From contig NZ_BFCB01000003.1 of NCBI RefSeq assembly GCF_003569045.1, positions 372,001 to 436,000 of the forward strand: a stretch of 64,000 nt of DNA, given 5' to 3'. Position 1 is the first letter of the stretch, and each line of letters starts with the position of its first letter. Origin of the DNA: Aggregatilinea lenta (GTDB lineage: Bacteria; Chloroflexota; Anaerolineae; Aggregatilineales; Aggregatilineaceae). The notes under the pieces are model-generated. The model was not told the DNA's origin, did not search any database, and worked only from the letters and a program-made list of their open reading frames with translations. Of this stretch, positions 9,464-19,537 are shown piece by piece. The translations under genes were made by a program, and so were the position numbers.

Positions 9464-11947
9464 CTACTCGTCGCGCAGCACGACCAGCGGGCGCACCCGC
9501 GTTGGTCCCCAGGCGACGGCCAGCGCGCTGACCACGGCGATCCCGGTGGCGACGAGCACGATGATCAGCGCGGGCAGCGGATCGAGCACGATGTCCACGC
9601 GCGACTCGGCCATGTGCAGCGCGCGGAATGCGATCTCCACCGCCGCCACGCCGAGCAGACTCGCCAGCAGGCCCATCAGCGTATGTTCCAGCAGGAAGGC
9701 GCGCAGCACGTGGTTGCTGCTGTAGCCGACCGCTTTGAACACGCCGATCTCGCGCCGCCGCTCGATCATCGACAGGCCGACCGAGTTGGCGATGAGGATC
9801 GCCCCCGCGACCAGCGCCAGCCCCGCGACCGTGATCGCGAACACGAACAGGTTGGTGAGCATCTGCTGCAGCACGGCGCGGATGTCGGCAGCGGTGAGCA
9901 CCATCGCGTCCGGCAGGGCGTCCTGCAACCGGTCGCCGAGCTTGACCAGATGATCGGGTTCTACCTGCGCGACCGCGATCAGGCTGAGTGAATCCCCGCC
10001 GAGCGTGCGCGCCACGTCCTGCGAGACGAGCGCCGCCCGCCCATGCGAGATCATGCTGCTGTCCTCTTTCCAGTAGGTCCCGGCCAGCACGAGGTTCAGC
10101 GCTTCGCCGGACGCGCCTGTCACGCGGACGAGTGTGCCCGCTGGCAGATCCTGGAACCCGTACACCGAGGGCAGGTAGATTGCGTCCGGGCGCGTGCCCC
10201 ACGCCTCGCCGTCGATCTGCAGGCCGCTTTCGCTGGCGAGGTCGGTGCGGCCCTCGATGCGCGGCACGTCGAGCGTCTGCCACGCGTCGCCACTCTGCGC
10301 TTCGACCGAAGTCACCCCGGCCTGAACGACCGTGAACCAGTTCTCCACTCCCGGCTGGCCGTCGATCGCGGCGCGCAGATCGGTTTCCTGCTCCGGCGTG
10401 CCGAAGACGACCACGTTTTCGCCTTCCAGGGACCCCTGCCGCACGGCGAATTCCTCGCGCGCGCTGAGGATGGTGGCCGACGAAAAACCGATGGCGAATA
10501 CGCCGACGAACAACGCGATCAGCGCAAAGATCAGGCGTCCGCCCTGACGCTTGAGGTTGTTACGCGCCAGCGTCAGCAGCCAGATGCGCGGCGCGGGCAG
10601 CCGCACCGCCACAAACAGCAGCCCGCCGAGCAGCAGGCCAAGCACGATCAGTCCGGCCAGCGCAACCAGCACCACGCCCGCGCCCTGCAGCAGCGATCCC
10701 ATGATCAGCGTGCTCAGCGCACCGAACGGCAGCGCCAGCAGCGCGTAGACGCCGGCGGCTTGCAGACGTCGCCGCCACGTGGAGAAGGTGGGCATCTGGC
10801 GCAGCAGCAGCGAAGGCCGCACGCCGCTGGCGCGCAGGATCGCATAGATGCCGAAGATCAGCGCGGTGGCGACGCCCGCGCCCGCGCCGCTCAGCAGCAG
10901 GCCGGGGTCCACCGACCAGTTGAGCAGCATCGCCCCGGTGCGCTCCATCGCGCGGGTGAGCGGGATCGAGAAGCCGATCGCGGCGAGCACGCCCAGCGCG
11001 CTGCCCGCCAGCCCGATCAACAGGGTTTCCAGGCCGAACAGCAGCATCAGGTGGCGCGGACGGTAGCCGAGCGTCTTCAGGATGGCGATCTCGGTCGTGC
11101 GGCGGGCGAGCAGCACCTGCATCGTGTTGGCGACGCCGATCCCGCCGACCAGCAGCCCCAGCATGCCAGCACCCTTGAGCATGAAGTTGAAGACGTCACG
11201 CACCGAGTCCTGGTCGGTGCGGATGTCGTCCGGCGTGGTGACGCCCCATCCGGCGGCTTCCAGGTCGGCAGCCAGCCCGCCGGGATCGTCGGGCACCAGC
11301 AGCGACGCGCCGCTGACCACCTGGGTGTTGTTCGCCAGCAGGCGGGCCGTGTCCAGCGTGTAGAGGACGCGGCTGCCCATGTGATCGGGCGTGGCGTCGA
11401 TGATGCCGCCCACCGTCAGCCGCTGCGGCGATCCGCTGACCGTGTCGGCCACCAGTACCAGATCGCCCACGTGCAGGTCGAGGCTGTTTGCCAGGTCGCG
11501 CGTGATGGCGAAGGCGCGCGGGCGCGCCAGCACCTCGGCCAGCGTCGCGCCGTCCGGCACGCTGAGCGACAGCGTGCCGACCATCGGGTACTTGTCCGGC
11601 TCGACGCCGTAGGCGTAGCCGACGAAGCTGGTATCGGTGTCGGTCTTGATCACCAGCTCGTACGTGTCGGCGGTCAGTGTGTAGTCGCTGATGCGGCCCG
11701 ATTCGCGCAGCGCGTTAAGCTGCTCGATGTCCGCCTCGGTCAGATCGTCGTCCCGGTAGACCTCCAGGTCGCCGCCCAGGTCCACGCGCGGATCGCGGAT
11801 GACAACCGCGAAGATGTTGTCGGTCAGCATCTGCATCGACACCAGCGCCATCACGCCGAAGGCGACGGCGACCATCGCCAGCAGGGTGCGCTGGCCGCTG
11901 CGCCGCAGCGAGCGAACGGCATAGGTCAGGTAGAACGTGATGCCCAT
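9464..11947 (-). CDS. ABC transporter permease with two FtsX domains (MacB/LolC type)
   Basis: An 827-residue membrane subunit of an ABC exporter or lipoprotein-release-type machine. A first FtsX unit has an N-terminal membrane anchor (RTLLAMVAVAFGVMALVSM), a soluble domain and a cluster of three helices after the LARRTTEIAILKTLGY motif. A second unit repeats this and ends with the matching MIERRREIGVFKAVGY motif. Its ATG lies one base after the stop of the ATPase gene and uses GGAGG at 11956-11960, inside the end of that gene, so the two are co-translated. The upstream two-component system on the same strand may control the pair. The substrate is unknown. Confidence 0.88.
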   Translation of the reverse strand: MGITFYLTYAVRSLRRSGQRTLLAMVAVAFGVMALVSMQMLTDNIFAVVIRDPRVDLGGDLEVYRDDDLTEADIEQLNALRESGRISDYTLTADTYELVIKTDTDTSFVGYAYGVEPDKYPMVGTLSLSVPDGATLAEVLARPRAFAITRDLANSLDLHVGDLVLVADTVSGSPQRLTVGGIIDATPDHMGSRVLYTLDTARLLANNTQVVSGASLLVPDDPGGLAADLEAAGWGVTTPDDIRTDQDSVRDVFNFMLKGAGMLGLLVGGIGVANTMQVLLARRTTEIAILKTLGYRPRHLMLLFGLETLLIGLAGSALGVLAAIGFSIPLTRAMERTGAMLLNWSVDPGLLLSGAGAGVATALIFGIYAILRASGVRPSLLLRQMPTFSTWRRRLQAAGVYALLALPFGALSTLIMGSLLQGAGVVLVALAGLIVLGLLLGGLLFVAVRLPAPRIWLLTLARNNLKRQGGRLIFALIALFVGVFAIGFSSATILSAREEFAVRQGSLEGENVVVFGTPEQETDLRAAIDGQPGVENWFTVVQAGVTSVEAQSGDAWQTLDVPRIEGRTDLASESGLQIDGEAWGTRPDAIYLPSVYGFQDLPAGTLVRVTGASGEALNLVLAGTYWKEDSSMISHGRAALVSQDVARTLGGDSLSLIAVAQVEPDHLVKLGDRLQDALPDAMVLTAADIRAVLQQMLTNLFVFAITVAGLALVAGAILIANSVGLSMIERRREIGVFKAVGYSSNHVLRAFLLEHTLMGLLASLLGVAAVEIAFRALHMAESRVDIVLDPLPALIIVLVATGIAVVSALAVAWGPTRVRPLVVLRDE

Positions 11948-11948
11948 G

Positions 11949-12701
11949 TTAGCGGCCTCCGTGCATACGGACCGACTCGCGCAGCGGTTCCGCGACGTGT
12001 CCGTTGCCGGGCTGCTGCAAGCGCCCATCGACCAGCGTCAACAGGCGATCCGCGCGTGCGGCGACCTGGCCGTCGTGCGTGGCGACGATGACCGTCACGC
12101 CCAGATCGCTCCGCAACCCGGCGAACAGATCGAGCACCTGCGCGCCGGTTTTCGTGTCGAGGTTGCCGGTCGGCTCGTCGGCCAGCAGGAGCGTCGGCTG
12201 GGTGACCAGCGCCCGCGCGATGGCGACGCGCTGCTGCTGCCCGCCGGAAAGCTGGTGCGGGCGGTGATTCATGCGGTCGCTCAGGCCGACGAGGTCTAGC
12301 ATCTCCTTAGCGCGCTGCGCGATGTTGCCGGGATGCTCGCTGACGTACAGCGGCACCTCGACGTTTTCGCGCGCGGTGAGGGTCGAGATCAGGTTGAACG
12401 ACTGGAAGACGATGCCGATCTTCTCGTTGCGGAAGCGGGCCAGGTTGCGCTCGCTCATGGTGGTGATGTCCACGCCGTCGATGCAGACCGTGCCGCCATC
12501 GACCGTGTCGATCCCGGCCAGTACGCCCAGCAGCGTCGATTTACCGGACCCGGACGGGCCGGTGAGGGCGATCCAGTCGCCGTGCGCGATGGCGAACGAG
12601 ACGTCGTTCAGAATTTGAATCCGCTCACCGCCCAACGGCAGCGCGCGGCGCAGATTGCGCGCCTCGACGGCATAGGGCGCGGACGGGGTAGGCTTTGACA
12701 T
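11949..12701 (-). CDS. ABC transporter ATP-binding protein (LolD/MacB type)
   Basis: The 250-residue ATPase partner of the FtsX permease that follows it. Walker A is GPSGSGKST (48-56), the signature LSGGQ (151-155) and Walker B LLLADE (171-176), followed by PTGNLD as in the LolD/MacB/FtsE group. AGGAGG precedes the ATG at 12701. This group powers mechanotransmission rather than substrate import. It is separated from the upstream histidine kinase by 347 bases that carry intergenic repeats. Confidence 0.92.
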   Translation of the reverse strand: MSKPTPSAPYAVEARNLRRALPLGGERIQILNDVSFAIAHGDWIALTGPSGSGKSTLLGVLAGIDTVDGGTVCIDGVDITTMSERNLARFRNEKIGIVFQSFNLISTLTARENVEVPLYVSEHPGNIAQRAKEMLDLVGLSDRMNHRPHQLSGGQQQRVAIARALVTQPTLLLADEPTGNLDTKTGAQVLDLFAGLRSDLGVTVIVATHDGQVAARADRLLTLVDGRLQQPGNGHVAEPLRESVRMHGGR

Positions 12702-12885
12702 AGGAAGGTTCCTCCTGGTGATCGGGGTGATGATCGGGAGGCCGGGACGCGCGTCACCCGCTGGGACGCGTCCGGCACCCTTTCTATGCTACGGGCCGGA
12801 TGTCGCGCCCCGATGGTGAAGATGTCGCAACTTTGTCGCAGAAGCATGAAGGCGGGCGGGATGGCGGGACGAGGGCATGTCGTTT

Positions 12886-12912
12886 GTACGGGCCTATGGC
12901 CGTACGCCCCTA
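12886..12912 (-). repeat. Palindromic repeat, family 1 (variant)
   Basis: A copy ending in CGCCCCTAC, with GTACGGCC-type internal arms. Confidence 0.5.
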
Positions 12913-12947
12913 CGAGAATCAGGAGATTCTATGCGGGGCGGAAAAAC

Positions 12948-12972
12948 CGGGCGGAGCAAGCCCCGCCCCTAC
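12948..12972 (-). repeat. Palindromic repeat, family 1
   Basis: Minus-oriented copy, CGGGCGGAGC...CCGCCCCTAC, closely matching the copies at 25192 and 41009. Confidence 0.7.
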
Positions 12973-12985
12973 CGATCATGGTTTA

Positions 12986-13027
12986 CTCCCCTTTCCAATC
13001 CGGTTGGAGAGGGGCCGGGGGTGAGGT
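12986..13027 (+). repeat. Palindromic repeat, family 2
   Basis: CTCCCCTTTCCAA...TTGGAGAGGGG followed by a CCGGGGGTGAGG tail, as in the copies at 35099 and 57872. Confidence 0.7.
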
Positions 13028-14703
13028 GATTTTCGCTTTAGGTCACGCTCACTGCTGGCTGTTGGCTCTGGGCAGACGCACGGTGAACGTGCTGCCCTGG
13101 CCGAGCGCGCTTTCCGCCTCGACCGTGCCGCCCATCGCCTCGGCCAGCTCCTTGACCAGTGCCAGCCCCAGCCCCGCGCCGCTGCCGTCGCGCAGACGGG
13201 CCGTGTCGCCGCGATAGAAGCGCTCCCAGATGTGCGGCAGGTCGGCGGACGGGATGCCCTCGCCGGTGTCCTTCACCTGCACGACGACGCAGTCCGGCTC
13301 CGGCGCGGCGGTCACGGCGACGATGCCGCCGGGCGGGGTGTGGCGCGCACCGTTGCGCAGCAGGTTGTGGAGGATCTGTTCCAGGCGGGTTTCGTCCGCG
13401 CGGACGCGGGGCAGGTCGGGCGGGACATCCGCCACCAGTTCGACCTTCGTCGTGTTCCACAGGAGGGGGGCCGCGGCCTCAACCGTACGGCGGATGAGTG
13501 CCCCGGCATCGACCGGCTGCGGGTGCAGGTCCAGCTCGCCCAGCTCCACGCGCGACAGGGCGAACAGGTCTTCGATGAGGCGCTGGAGCCGCTCCGTTTC
13601 GTGGTCCATCACGGTCAGGTCGCGCCGGAGATCGGCGGACAGGTTGTCCTCGCGCGTCAGCAGTGGTTCCAGTGTGCCGCGCAGCGTGGCGACCGGCGTG
13701 CGCAGCTCATGTGAGACGCTGGCGATCAGTTCACGCCGGTTGTGCAACAGCAGCGTCACGGCGTCACGTTCGGCCTGGAGCGCGTGCACGGTATGATCCA
13801 TATCCTCGGCCATGGCGTTGAAGTTGGATTGCAGGGCGGCGACTTCATCTTCGCCCTGGACCGAAACGCGCGCGCTGGTATCGCCCGCGCTCAGCGCTGC
13901 CGCCCCGTCCATGAGCACCTTCAAGCGGCGGGTCGTGCGCCGCGCGGCGAGGTAGGCCAGAAAGATCGACGGCGGCAGGACGGCGACCAGGAGGAGGATG
14001 AGCAGCACACTGTAGACAATGGCAATCGGGACCAGGTTGACGAGCAGGGTGAAGGCCGAATCGGTCCCGGCGTTGCTGGTCGTGATGTTGTTCCACGACC
14101 CGGCGATCAGCACGATGGCGAAGGCCAGGGTCGGGAGCACGACCAGCAGCACGTGCGAATGGGTCAGCGACCACAACAGGTGGCGGCGGCGCAGGTGGCC
14201 CCAGAACAGCCAGATCCGCATCAAGGTGCGCGCCGTGATGTGGGCAATGACCCCGGACAGGATCACCGCGACATAAGTTTCCGGAGCCAGCACGTCGTAG
14301 GTGGCATCCCGGTTGTTGGTGATCAGGGCCCGAACCAGAGCCAGCGTCGCCCGGACGATGGCGACCAATCCCGCGTCGTCGAGGGTTTTCAGGACAGACT
14401 GGATCAGCAGGTTGCCGATCTCTAAAATCAGCACACTCATGCCCAGGCTGACGGCCAGCCCTCCGACCAGCTCGAAGATAATCTGCCGCCACCAGCGCCC
14501 CCGCGCGCGCCGCAGGCGGATGGCGTACCACGAGATGCCGGTCAGCATCACGATGAACAGCCCGTTTTGCCGGTCCGAGAGGGAAAAATGCGTGGTGGTC
14601 AGCAGCAGGATCGCCATCATCGCGGTGCTGATCGCCAGCGCTTCGATCAGGGCGCGTGGCAGTGAGACCCGCAGCGTCCAGTTGCCGAAGGACAGCCGTG
14701 CGA

Positions 14704-15399
<696 letters not shown>

Positions 15400-15539
15400 A
15401 CCTTGCCATTCTGAGCGGTGTCTGGTGGTCTATGTAGTGTAGCGCGAGTTTATCGGGTTCGCGCCGGATCGGGTATGAGGAATGCGCGCAGCAGGGCAGG
15501 CGAAGGCCGCGCGTGGTGTGATAGTCATGCGAGCGCCAC

Positions 15540-15568
15540 TTGCCGCCTGAGGCAGATTGCTGTATAAA
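15540..15568 (+). promoter_or_regulatory. Promoter of the LysM protein gene
   Basis: TTGCCG (15540-15545), 17 bases, TATAAA (15563-15568), followed by GGAGGGG (15611-15617) and the ATG at 15620. Confidence 0.5.
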
Positions 15569-15619
15569 TCAAGTTAAGATTACAGTGAGTCGTCCGAAGA
15601 ACCTCAACTAGGAGGGGAC

Positions 15620-16339
15620 ATGAGAAGCCGTTTGGGAACAGGAAAATGGATCGCCGTCCTGCTGGTCGCGGCGGTATTAGTCAGCGCGGTGACCGTTCCG
15701 TCGCTGCCGCGCGCGCAGGCGCAGGGCACGCCCAGCTGCCCGATCCAGATCGTCATGCAAGACATGCTGATCCTGCATGCAGGTCCGGCTTGGAACACGC
15801 AGACCGTCGGGACGCTGCAAGCAGGTAATGTCGTTTGCTTGGTGGGACGCGACGCCGCGACGACGTGGCTGCTGGTTGGCTCCGGGCAGGCGTACCTGGG
15901 CTGGGCCCCGGTGAACGCGTTCTGGGCGAACGTACCGTTTACCATTTTGCCCGTGATGAGCGGCGGCACGACCGGCCCGACGCCGATCCCGCCGACCGCG
16001 ACCCCGGTGCCGGTTTCTCAAACCTACGTCGTGCAGTGGGGCGATACGCTCTACAGCATCGCGCAGCGCTTCGGCGTGACGCAGGCGGCGCTGGCGCAGG
16101 CCAACAACATCGCGGCGACCTCGTGGGTGTATGCGGGTCAGGTACTGGTCATCCCCGGCGTGGGCACGACCCCGCCACCGGTCAGCGGCACGACCTATGT
16201 CGTGCAGCGGGGTGACTATCTGGTCTCCATCGCCGCGCGCTATGGATTGATCTGGTGGCAGTTGGCGCAGGCCAACAACATCCAGCCGCCGTACGTGATT
16301 TATCCCGGACAGACGCTGGTGATCCCGGTTACGGGCTAA
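15620..16339 (+). CDS. Secreted protein with SH3-like domain and two LysM domains
   Basis: A 239-residue exported protein. A signal peptide covers residues 1-35 (hydrophobic core AVLLVAAVLVSAV, cleavage near AQA). A bacterial-SH3-like segment (about 42-105, ending in GWAPVNAFW) is followed by a proline/threonine linker. Two LysM domains follow (about 133-178 and 192-237), both with the YVVQxGDxLxSIAxRxG pattern. LysM domains bind N-acetylglucosamine polymers such as peptidoglycan, so the protein is probably attached to the cell envelope. It has no catalytic domain. A strong ribosome site supports the start, and a terminator follows. Confidence 0.88.
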   Translation: MRSRLGTGKWIAVLLVAAVLVSAVTVPSLPRAQAQGTPSCPIQIVMQDMLILHAGPAWNTQTVGTLQAGNVVCLVGRDAATTWLLVGSGQAYLGWAPVNAFWANVPFTILPVMSGGTTGPTPIPPTATPVPVSQTYVVQWGDTLYSIAQRFGVTQAALAQANNIAATSWVYAGQVLVIPGVGTTPPPVSGTTYVVQRGDYLVSIAARYGLIWWQLAQANNIQPPYVIYPGQTLVIPVTG

Positions 16340-16361
16340 GTATCCGGCTTCTCGACTCATC

Positions 16362-16398
16362 AAAACGCCCCGGCGATCAAGTCGCCGGGGCGTTTTTT
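16362..16398. terminator. Bidirectional intrinsic terminator
   Basis: Arms ACGCCCCGGCGA (16365-16376) and TCGCCGGGGCGT (16382-16393) enclose TCAAG, with AAAA before and TTTTTT after. It separates the convergent LysM and HAD genes. Confidence 0.9.
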
Positions 16399-16426
16399 GC
16401 GTTCGGATATATTCGGATAGTTGAAG

Positions 16427-17083
16427 TCAGCGCGCGGCGAATGCCTGGGTGATGACGTCCAGCGTCGCGCCGGACAGGTCCGGCAGCACAAGATCCGCCG
16501 CGCCGACGAGATTGGGCGATCCGAGGCCGACCGCGAACATACCGGCGGTGTGCGCGGCGTCGATCCCCGCGGCGGAGTCCTCGAACACGATCGCGCCCTC
16601 CAGCGGCGTGTGCAGCGCGCCCGCCGCCCAGACAAAGATGTCCGGCGCAGGCTTGAGCCGCGCGACGGTGTAGCCGTCCGCGACTGCGCCGAAGCGCTGG
16701 TACAGGCCGGTGCTGCGTAGAATGGTCTTGGCCTTCGTGCTAGACGACGCCACCGCCAGCCGGATCCCGGCGACCTGGGCCTCATCCAGCAGCGCCGCCA
16801 CGCCCGGCAGAATGTCCGCCGCGCTCATGCGGTTCAGGTCGTCGTCCAGCGCGGCGTCCTTCACGGCGAAGTAGTGTCGCGCCTCGTCCGCCGACAGCTC
16901 CCGCTCCTGCACGATATAGCGCAGGTAGTCGCGGCGGTGGTGGCCGCGCATGCGGTCCATGTCGTCGGGCGTGAAGGGCATACCGGCGGCGTCCGCGACC
17001 TGCTTCCAGGCGCGGTAGTGCAGGTCGATGGTGTCCACGAGGACGCCGTCCATGTCGAAGATAAACGCGGCGGGTGCGGCCAC
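16427..17083 (-). CDS. HAD-superfamily phosphatase/phosphomutase (beta-phosphoglucomutase-like)
   Basis: A 218-residue HAD enzyme. With the GTG start at 17083, motif I is FIFDMDGVLVDT (nucleophile D10, acid D12). Motif II is in VASSST, the lysine is in RLKPAPD, and motif III is VFEDSAAGID. The RGHHRRDYL cap segment is like that of beta-phosphoglucomutases, which convert beta-glucose-1-phosphate to glucose-6-phosphate. AAGGA lies 9 bases before this GTG; the longer frame to 17209 adds 42 unlikely residues. It is the last gene of the alpha-glucoside operon, where such an enzyme would process the product of a disaccharide phosphorylase, but none is seen here. It could instead be a sugar-phosphate phosphatase. 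Confidence 0.75.
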   Translation of the reverse strand: MAAPAAFIFDMDGVLVDTIDLHYRAWKQVADAAGMPFTPDDMDRMRGHHRRDYLRYIVQERELSADEARHYFAVKDAALDDDLNRMSAADILPGVAALLDEAQVAGIRLAVASSSTKAKTILRSTGLYQRFGAVADGYTVARLKPAPDIFVWAAGALHTPLEGAIVFEDSAAGIDAAHTAGMFAVGLGSPNLVGAADLVLPDLSGATLDVITQAFAAR

Positions 17084-17180
17084 GGCGACCGGTCCTTGTT
17101 TGGGGGATAGGCTCAGGGCAGTGCAGTTGCGCGCATGAGTATAGCGGGCCGCGCGGCGAAGATCTAACATGCGACGTCGG

Positions 17181-17219
17181 CTCGCGCCGGATGATCCACA
17201 CGGGATCATCCGGCGCGAG
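17181..17219 (-). other. Perfect 17-base-pair intercistronic hairpin
   Basis: CTCGCGCCGGATGATCC (17181-17197) and GGATCATCCGGCGCGAG (17203-17219) pair perfectly around ACACG. No T tract follows in either direction. It lies between the GH31 and HAD genes and could protect or process the operon mRNA. Confidence 0.75.
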
Positions 17220-17233
17220 GAAAATCGGGAGGA

Positions 17234-19537
17234 TCAGCCGAAGCGCAGCGTCGTGGTTGGCTCGGCAGAGAGATCGACGCGTTCACCCAGTGTGCCAGTT
17301 GGCCCCAGCCGCACGGGGATTTCCGCTCCGGCGCGGGCGTATACCGGGATACGGTCCAGCGGCGCGGGCACGTCGAGTGGCTGCCCGCCCATGACCTGCT
17401 CACTGGTCCACAGGTCGAACCAGTTCCCGGCGGGCAGCGTGACGCGCTGCGTCTCCGCGCCCGGTTCCGTGACCGGGAACACCAGCAGGTCGCGTCCGAA
17501 GTAATACGCATAGGGTGAGGCGTCTCGTTCGGTGAGCGCCAGCGCGCGCATCATCGGCTCGCCGGTTGCGGCGGCGTGCTGCGCCTCCTGCCAGATGTAC
17601 GGCATCAGGTTGTGGCGCACGTTGGTGAAGAAGCGAAACGCCGGGATCACGCGCTCGTCGCCGCTGAGCGCCTGGATGTTCCACGGCGTACGGTCGCGCG
17701 GGGCGCGGTGCTGGTTGAACTCCGAATGGTACTGCATGATCGGGCAGAAGGCGGCCATCGCCGCGCCGCGCAGATACAGTTCCGCGCCGGGCGGTTCGCC
17801 GCTGAAGCCGCCGAGATCCCAGCCCCAGAACGGGATGCCGGAGATTCCCGCCGACAGCCCCGCCAGGATCGAATGGCGGTAGGCGTCCCAGGTCGAGTTT
17901 TCGTCTCCGGCCCAGTGTGCCGGGCTGCGCTGCGACCCGGTGAACCCGGCGCGGCTGAAGGTCAGCGCGTCGCTGCCGCGTTTTTTGGTGGTGAAGTTGT
18001 AGTACGCCTCGATGTAGCGCTGCGGGTATTCGTTCCAGACTTCCGCGCCGCTGCGCCCGTCCGAGAAGATCACCGATTCGCCCCACAAATGCTCGCCGCC
18101 GTCGGTCTTGAAGCCGTCCACGCCCATATCTTCCAGCAGGTAGGCGCGTTTGTTCAGCCACCACGCGTTCGCGGCGGCATTGGTCGGGTCCCACAGATAG
18201 CCGTCCCGGAACCAGAACGGTTTGACGCGGTACAGGCTGCCGTCCGGTTCGTGCACGCCGAAGCCAGACGTCTCGAAGTGCGCGCGGTCGGCGTCGTGCT
18301 GCGCGTGCGGACCTTCCGGCGCTCTGATCACCGGGATCTGCCACAGCACCAGTCGGATGCCGTGCGCATGCAGCCAGTCGGTCATCGCTTTCGGGTCCGG
18401 CCATTTGCCTTCCGCCGGGAAGGTGAAGTCCTCGTAGCGGAACGCCCGGTCGCCGGGGATGGCGTCGTACTGCGCGTCGTTCCAGATGTAAAACGTGGTT
18501 TCGTCGCTCCACGCCTCGATCACCAGCACGCTTGGCTGGATGCCGTGCTCCAGCGATTCCTGCGCCACGTCCATCACGCGCGCCTGCGTATTCCACTCGT
18601 TGCCGCTCATCCACAGTCCGAACGTCCACAGCGGCGGCAGGGCGGCGGGGCCGGTCGCGCGGGCGAACTGCCCCGTGATAGCGACCGGATCGTCGCCCGT
18701 GTACCACGTCAGGTCGAGTCTTTCGTCCGCGCCGAGGTCGGCTTCCAGCGTCCAGCGGTCCGGCGCGGACGCGGCCAGATCGAACTGCATCCAGCGGCTG
18801 CTCTGCACGTAGACACCGTACCCCGCCGAGGACAGCAGGAACGGCACCGGCATATAGGTGCGCTTGCCCTGGTTTTTGTACTGCTCGTAACAGCGCACGT
18901 CGAGCACCTCGCCGCGCTGATCGAGCGCGTTGAAGCGTTCGCCCAGGCCGTAAAAGCCCTCGTCCGGCGCGGCGGTAAAGCTCAGGCGTACGCGCCGCGC
19001 GCGCTGCCCGTCCGTCAGCCACTGGATTCCGAGCAGCCGGGGTAGGCGCGGATCGTCGGGCGTTTGTCGGGTATCGCCGCCCCGCGCGGCCCGCACCGTG
19101 ATCGCGCCGTCTTCGATCTGCTGGAGCGCCAGCATCGGATCGGGGTCAGCGGTCCACGCCTCGCCAACCAGCGTAAAGCGCGGCGTGCTGGCTCCGGCGG
19201 CCTCGGCCCAGTACGTCAGCGTGTGGCCCTGGGCGGGCGCGGTCAGCGCCGCCTGCCATACGTCCTGCTCGACGCGTACCATGCGCTCCAAAAATTCCGC
19301 GCCTGCGCCTTCTTCGCGTTCCTGCTGCCAGTGCGGTTGTTTCACGGCGTCGATAGGCTGCGCCGGGCCGTCGTCCACGCAGGCGAACACGTGCACGGCC
19401 TCGACCGCGCCGGGTGGGCGCGTCACGATGCCCACGGTAATGGCTTCCCCGGCCAGCGGTTGGCGCGGGAAACGTTCTTCCGGCCCCTGTTCGTAAGGAT
19501 GTTCCTGGCCGGAGGGGAGATGAAAGATCTCGATCAT
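17234..19537 (-). CDS. Glycoside hydrolase family 31 (alpha-glucosidase/alpha-xylosidase)
   Basis: A 767-residue retaining glycosidase with no signal peptide, so it is cytoplasmic. A beta-sandwich region (1-300) contains the GFYGLGERFNALDQRG segment. A TIM barrel follows, with nucleophile D479 (GFKTDGGE) and acid/base D545 (HWAGDENSTWDAY), then IPFWGWDLGGF and C-terminal beta domains. It overlaps the GH15 gene by 4 bases (ATGA) and is therefore co-translated. Together with the ABC importer and GH15 upstream it indicates intracellular hydrolysis of imported alpha-glucosides. Substrate choice between alpha-glucosides and alpha-xylosides cannot be decided from sequence alone. Confidence 0.93.
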   Translation of the reverse strand: MIEIFHLPSGQEHPYEQGPEERFPRQPLAGEAITVGIVTRPPGAVEAVHVFACVDDGPAQPIDAVKQPHWQQEREEGAGAEFLERMVRVEQDVWQAALTAPAQGHTLTYWAEAAGASTPRFTLVGEAWTADPDPMLALQQIEDGAITVRAARGGDTRQTPDDPRLPRLLGIQWLTDGQRARRVRLSFTAAPDEGFYGLGERFNALDQRGEVLDVRCYEQYKNQGKRTYMPVPFLLSSAGYGVYVQSSRWMQFDLAASAPDRWTLEADLGADERLDLTWYTGDDPVAITGQFARATGPAALPPLWTFGLWMSGNEWNTQARVMDVAQESLEHGIQPSVLVIEAWSDETTFYIWNDAQYDAIPGDRAFRYEDFTFPAEGKWPDPKAMTDWLHAHGIRLVLWQIPVIRAPEGPHAQHDADRAHFETSGFGVHEPDGSLYRVKPFWFRDGYLWDPTNAAANAWWLNKRAYLLEDMGVDGFKTDGGEHLWGESVIFSDGRSGAEVWNEYPQRYIEAYYNFTTKKRGSDALTFSRAGFTGSQRSPAHWAGDENSTWDAYRHSILAGLSAGISGIPFWGWDLGGFSGEPPGAELYLRGAAMAAFCPIMQYHSEFNQHRAPRDRTPWNIQALSGDERVIPAFRFFTNVRHNLMPYIWQEAQHAAATGEPMMRALALTERDASPYAYYFGRDLLVFPVTEPGAETQRVTLPAGNWFDLWTSEQVMGGQPLDVPAPLDRIPVYARAGAEIPVRLGPTGTLGERVDLSAEPTTTLRFG

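Larger units (their letters stand above)
12702..13048. other. Spacer with repeats between kinase and ABC ATPase
   Basis: No gene is visible. The stretch carries two family-1 palindromes and one family-2 palindrome. No convincing promoter for the ABC genes was found. Confidence 0.5.

Noticed and set aside
10043-12091. A 682-codon frame opposite the FtsX permease
   Set aside because: It is histidine/arginine/glutamine-rich, as antisense frames of high-GC genes are, and the minus strand has clear ABC motifs.
12886-13027. Clustered short repeats resembling a CRISPR array
   Set aside because: Copies differ in orientation, centre and spacing, there are no unique spacers of constant length, and no cas genes are present.
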